From Cheiracanthium punctorium (Eukaryota > Arthropoda > Arachnida > Araneae > Cheiracanthiidae): a stretch of 64,000 bases of DNA. Positions within the stretch are counted from its first letter, which is position 1. Every line of letters starts with the position of its first letter. Positions 60,207 through 64,000 of this stretch are shown here, piece after piece. The position numbers and the translations under genes are program-made. The stretch spans positions 62,001 through 126,000 of the forward strand of contig JAWZYV010016557.1 of the NCBI GenBank assembly GCA_038373885.1, in the 5' to 3' direction. The notes below the pieces were generated by a model, which was not told the DNA's origin, did no database searches, and saw only the letters and a program-made list of their open reading frames with translations.

Positions 60207-62003
60207 TTATAATTTTTTATAATTCTTCAGAAAAAGTATTGCATCTACAGAATCAGGGCTAAGATTGCATCTTCTTTCTTCTAAAACTCGACCCGCAACA
60301 CTAAAATCTCGTTCACAGCTTGCACTACTTGCAGGTATACTTAAAACACTCTTTGCAATTTTAGCTAAACTGGGAAATGGACACTGTTTCCACCAATCTA
60401 GTAAATTTTCATCTTTTATTTCCGTACACACGGAAAGATCCAGATAACTTTGTAATTCATCATGGTGGCATTTCTGCTCATTTGTGTCTGACCACTCCTC
60501 AAAAATATCGGAGCTTTTTTCCGTAATTACGATGCTTTCCTCAGACTCGCTCACACATTCACATTTCTTAGCATAAATATAAATCATTTCGCGAATTTGC
60601 GAATAAATACTTTTTCTTTCATCATATGAAAGCATTTTTAAAGATTTAAACTGCGGATGTAAAAATGTAGCAATTTTATGAATATTTTCAACTTTGATTT
60701 TTCGCATTAACCATTTCTCAGTATTTTTTTTCAAATGTTTCTGCAGTCCTGAATCTGAAACTTTAGGTACACAGCATTTTTTCAAATAATGATTCCACAA
60801 AATAACACGATGCAAAGTAGGCTGTAAATCTGCTTCAAGTTGTGTGCTTGCCTCTTGAAACACTTTTAGAAACTCAAGAAGTGTTTCTAGAACATCCGGA
60901 TTTATGTCGTTCAAACGGTGGCTTTCGTGTCGTTTATCCAACAAATCTTTAATTTCCGAAAATTGTATAAGAACTGATCGTAACATACAGCAAAGAGTAT
61001 TCCACCTGCTGTCAACTTCTTGCTGTACAGATTTTTCCAATTCATTCACTGCTCCTGATTTCTTTAAATATCTAACAAGAGATTTACACTTATCTACAGA
61101 CATTTTTAATACAGGAAATTCGTCTGCAGTTTCAGTGTAGCTATGTCTTAAAACAGTATTCAGTAAGTGGCAGATGCATGTCAATCTTTTGTAGCACTTT
61201 GACGAAGAAACTATGTTAGATCCTTCATCTGTGACAAAAGTAGATTTATTTAATACCGAAAGATCAACACCTATTTCCTTCAAAGTATCCAGAATTTCAT
61301 TTATAATGTTTGTGGCAGTTTTGGGTACATTTGGGAAGCTGCTGGTAGATAAAACCAATGGTTTTAATTCAAATATGTCATTAATGTAATGACAGGTAAT
61401 ACAGATATAAGACATCTGTTTAAATGGGTCGGTCCACAAATCCGTTGAAAACGCACCTCCAACATCCAATAAAATTTCATTAACTTTAGGCACAATTTCA
61501 TTCCGAAACCTTTCAGCGGTCTGACGAACGTGTTTTGAAATAGTTGTACGATGAGGTAAAACATCAATAGCTTTGACTTTTCCTAAAGTAGCTCCTAAGT
61601 TTATTAAGTTTTGAGCTAAATGAAGAAAACCGCTTCCTTCAACAATGTCGAAGGGTCTTAGATCTTCTGTGCAAAGTTTAACACAACTATCTAAGATTTT
61701 TCTTTTTTCATCAGCCGAAATTTGTTTTAAGGATGGGTGGAAATAGTTTTCTAAGGATTTTGATGAACATGGTGGAGCACAAGTTTTGGCATGTCGAGAA
61801 AGTCTACTAGAGCCCAGTGAACTTTTGTACTTTAAAATAGATTTGCAATGATTGCACTGAACATATTCCAGTTTCGTATTTGATTCGGAGACAAATATCT
61901 CCAAAAAGTGTTTCCACACTTCCGATTTTCCAACATCATTCTTCTTGCACTTATAAGCACCAGAATTGATCTTATTAATTATAGTTCTCGAATCAATATC
62001 CAT
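60207..62003 (-). CDS. hAT transposase, 598 aa, apparently intact
   Basis: The ORF runs from an ATG at 62003 to a stop at 60207 with no internal break. A BED-type zinc finger is visible: C50-x2-C53 then H71-x3-C75. The catalytic core is marked by D188 in STDLWT, D259 in VTDEGSN, the conserved RW at 333-334 and a candidate third acidic residue E384. The LDPRFK-like motif appears as TFLHPQFKSL (446-455). The C-terminal hATC dimerisation region spans about 530-596, with WW at 537-538 and IPASSASCERDFS. The length is normal for hAT transposases. The enzyme would bind the element ends and excise and reinsert the DNA. Domestication is unlikely because TIRs and TSD are intact. Confidence 0.95.
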   Translation of the reverse strand: MDIDSRTIINKINSGAYKCKKNDVGKSEVWKHFLEIFVSESNTKLEYVQCNHCKSILKYKSSLGSSRLSRHAKTCAPPCSSKSLENYFHPSLKQISADEKRKILDSCVKLCTEDLRPFDIVEGSGFLHLAQNLINLGATLGKVKAIDVLPHRTTISKHVRQTAERFRNEIVPKVNEILLDVGGAFSTDLWTDPFKQMSYICITCHYINDIFELKPLVLSTSSFPNVPKTATNIINEILDTLKEIGVDLSVLNKSTFVTDEGSNIVSSSKCYKRLTCICHLLNTVLRHSYTETADEFPVLKMSVDKCKSLVRYLKKSGAVNELEKSVQQEVDSRWNTLCCMLRSVLIQFSEIKDLLDKRHESHRLNDINPDVLETLLEFLKVFQEASTQLEADLQPTLHRVILWNHYLKKCCVPKVSDSGLQKHLKKNTEKWLMRKIKVENIHKIATFLHPQFKSLKMLSYDERKSIYSQIREMIYIYAKKCECVSESEESIVITEKSSDIFEEWSDTNEQKCHHDELQSYLDLSVCTEIKDENLLDWWKQCPFPSLAKIAKSVLSIPASSASCERDFSVAGRVLEERRCNLSPDSVDAILFLKNYKKL

Positions 62004-62414
62004 TTTTTAACACGCTGAAGAAAATATGCTCAACCTTTACTGCCTCTTCTAGCTTACTGAATAGCAAAAGAATTAACTTTCTAATGCATACATATCAGTA
62101 GTTTTGTTTCTTCATTTTATAATCAACTTGGGGTGAATTATCGCCGCCAATGATGTTATGAATGAAATACAGTCAAAACATTCCTCATTTCTCCCTTGTT
62201 TCCCCAGAGATGGAAGTGATACACATTCGTTAATTTAAACAGATGTCTGATCTCATGACTAACTATGCAATAGACGCCGTTCTGAAATACCCAAAGAGCG
62301 CACCTTCTAGGCGCCCGTGCTGCTATTTTTTTTTTTTTTTACAAGTACGTTTATTTTTCCCATGAATCACTTTTTAAAATCTGTTTCAAGGAGTATGATC
62401 AATAAATGAAACAT

Positions 62415-62509
62415 TTTTCGGGAGCCCGAGCCCGCCCGAGCGCAATCGTGAATTACAGAGCCCGAGCCCGGTTCGGGCCCGGGCTCGGGCTGAGCCCGTC
62501 TCATCTCTA
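62415..62509. promoter_or_regulatory. Right subterminal repeat cluster of the hAT element
   Basis: Several GAGCCCG motifs in both orientations (for example 62420-62440, 62458-62470, 62481-62497) lie just inside the right TIR, mirroring the left cluster. Transposase binding is inferred from known hAT biology. The transposase promoter probably lies between here and 62004, though no clear TATA box can be assigned. Confidence 0.65.
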
Positions 62510-62517
62510 GCCTGTTG

Positions 62518-62965
62518 AGGACACAGCGCCGATTATAACTTTTGATGCTCTATATTGAATAGAATAGATTTTGGCTTTAACTGTTTCAGATGCAGGTGCC
62601 CAGATCGGGGAAAAGTATTCAAGAATTGGCCTGATGACGATACAGTAGGTGCTTTTTAACATAGATAATTTTGAGCCCGTTTGTACCACCTAACTTGGGG
62701 AGAATGTTTAGTTTTTTAGGGCTTTATTTGCAGTGTTCTCAATGTGTTTTATAAAATTAAAGTTCTGGGTCAAGGACGACTCCCAGATATTTGGGGTGGT
62801 TGACACATTCAAGAAAGGAGTTATTGAGTCTAATTTCTGGATCGAAGGTACCATGGTGTTTTATGTCAGTTGAGAAAATGCAATAATTAGATTTGCCAGG
62901 GTTTATAGTTAGTTTCAGATCTTTAGTCCAAGTTAAACAATAGTAACAATAAGGTTTAAAATGCC
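62518..62965 (-). pseudogene. Non-LTR ORF2 remnant: C-terminal reverse transcriptase
   Basis: Two frames cover it. 62757-62965 carries WTKDLKLTINPGKSNYCIFS and a PKYLGV motif. 62518-62689 carries STYCIVIRPILEYFSPIWAP and KAKIYSIQYRASKVIIGAVS. A frameshift near 62690-62750 separates them. The catalytic YxDD part of RT is absent, so the copy is 5'-truncated. The last frame continues across the hAT target site into 59102. Confidence 0.82.
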
Positions 62966-62983
62966 TGATCACCCCCCCCCCCC

Positions 62984-64000
62984 GAAATGGAAGCTTATAT
63001 ACGCTACTATTTTGAACTAAGTAAAACCCAGTAATCCTATGTATAAACAATGAAATAACATTTTAGGGACTTTAAATAAAACCTAATGCAAAACTTTTCA
63101 AAGCTTTGATTGATTGATTCAAAATATTTACCAATAAACTGCTTTGCAATTGATTCACAATACCAATCAAAGCTTTGCACTTTATTCATGGCTAACTATG
63201 GCTTTGCATCAAATTTTACTTAATGGAAAAATTTTCATGCATAATTTACAATGAGCTTCATGTGGACTTTGGGAATACTTCCTAGCCAATCTGCCCACTA
63301 CAGATTTTTAATTTTGTTTTGGGTGCAAAACACGAAAGATGTTACAGAACTCATATTAAGCAAAACTCAGAAGGATAGTAAATAATAAAAGAAAAGTTTG
63401 ACGATATGTCATAAGCACGCATTCTACACGGTATTTTGGCAAACATCAATAGCATTTGTACACACATGGTAAAAATATGGCACAATCTGATTTCGTGTGC
63501 AGTACAAAAAATGCAGTTGTGTGCAGTACAACAAAAAGAATAACCTTTTCTTGAATCAACCAACCTCACTAGAAAATGGAAATGACCACCCAATGCTCAG
63601 AGCAGCAGAGACAAAACCAGAAGTAAGTATGCCATCCGTCCTAAGTGAGATGATTCATCTCATATACATCCATTTCCGATAGTGTGCACATGTCATTAGG
63701 GAAGTAGTCTGCCATCAGATGGAGTGAAGAAGGCCGTAAAAAGAAATATATAAAATAAGCTTGGTAAAATTTTTAAATTTTCAGGTTTGAGCTGGATTTT
63801 TCTGGTTTTTACAGGAAAATTAAATTTTCAACGAATTTTTTTGAGTTTTAAGAGCAAATTTTCAATTCTCTGGGTTTACCCTGTTTTCCAGGTTTTCCTG
63901 AGTGTGTTACAAAACCTGTGGATTTTAAATATATTCAAGATTATTTAATAAAAAATTACACAGACTTGAGTTGTATCAAACTGACATTGTCTTGATTCCA
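62984..64000. other. Right edge of window, no gene recognised
   Basis: AT-rich. A CCAGGTTTTCC-type block at 63780-63920 resembles decayed MITE ends seen at 41690-41780 and 55550. No DDX23 N-terminal exon was found here. Confidence 0.4.

Larger units (their letters stand above)
59111..62509 (-). mobile_element. Complete hAT-superfamily DNA transposon (3.4 kb) with TIRs and 8-bp TSD
   Basis: The left end reads TAGAGATGAGTTCGGGCTCA. The right end, in reverse complement, reads TAGAGATGAGACGGGCTCA, giving matching ~18-bp terminal inverted repeats. The octamer GCCTGTTG sits immediately outside both ends (59103-59110 and 62510-62517), the 8-bp target duplication diagnostic of hAT elements. Both subterminal zones carry many copies of a GAGCCCG-type motif, likely transposase-binding sites. 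One uninterrupted transposase ORF lies inside. TAGAGATGAG resembles the Ac-type terminus TAGGGATGAAA, so an Ac-like lineage is inferred. The host site is an older non-LTR element. Confidence 0.95.
57955..62965 (-). mobile_element. 5'-truncated non-LTR retrotransposon (I/LOA-like, RNase H-bearing), split by the hAT insertion
   Basis: On the minus strand the two flanks of the hAT (62518-62965 and 57955-59102) read as consecutive parts of one retroelement polyprotein. The upstream flank carries the end of reverse transcriptase (INPGKSNYCIFS, PKYLGVVLDPEL, RPILEYFSPIWAPASE). The downstream flank carries RNase H signatures (FTDGSS, CELSAIKKAL, FSDSKSAL, WIPAHTGIEGNE) and the tail RLRTGHFRG with CPDTQLIPDCIFDC. 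The 3' end has an AAC-repeat tail near 57955. RNase H points to the I/LOA group rather than true Jockey. The 5' end stops near a poly-C run at 62972. Confidence 0.85.

Overview
This window looks like an AT-rich animal nuclear genome. Fifteen in-frame exons with GT-AG introns of 0.2 to 9.3 kb, tRNA-derived SINEs, and hAT, piggyBac, pogo/Tc1-type and non-LTR elements all point that way. An arthropod, perhaps a spider or other arachnid, fits the repeat content, but that placement is inference. No bacterial-type gene, rRNA or CRISPR array was seen.

The only cellular gene I can support lies on the minus strand from 55168 down to 19246. It encodes a DDX23/Prp28-type DEAD-box RNA helicase, the U5 snRNP 100 kDa protein that acts in spliceosome activation. 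The exons join in phase over 757 residues and end in a stop codon. About 60 N-terminal residues (the RS-rich start) and the promoter must lie beyond exon 55031-55168, in a very long first intron or outside the window.

1-19245: gene-free DNA downstream of DDX23. It holds two ~0.75 kb copies of an unnamed repeat in direct orientation (period ~1.09 kb), a SINE with 9-bp target duplication, and a composite satellite field at 5.95-12.4 kb. The field has ~115 bp 'B' units followed by ~155 bp 'A' units and is interrupted by two copies of a TIR element. A hAT MITE with an exact 8-bp TSD follows.

19-55 kb: the DDX23 exons and their introns. The introns hold a pogo-like MITE pair, a piggyBac transposase relic, a TTAA-flanked MITE, a decayed hAT transposase gene, a 2.17 kb copy of the TIR element with a SINE inside it, and a nested TIR element pair at 45.6-48.4 kb.

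55-64 kb: a second repeat pair related to the one at 2-3 kb, then a broken RNase H-bearing non-LTR retrotransposon split by a complete 3.4 kb hAT transposon. The hAT has an intact 598-codon transposase, matching TIRs and a perfect 8-bp TSD.

The most notable points are the apparently intact hAT, and the TIR family whose internal modules share sequence with the neighbouring satellite, suggesting that one gave rise to the other.
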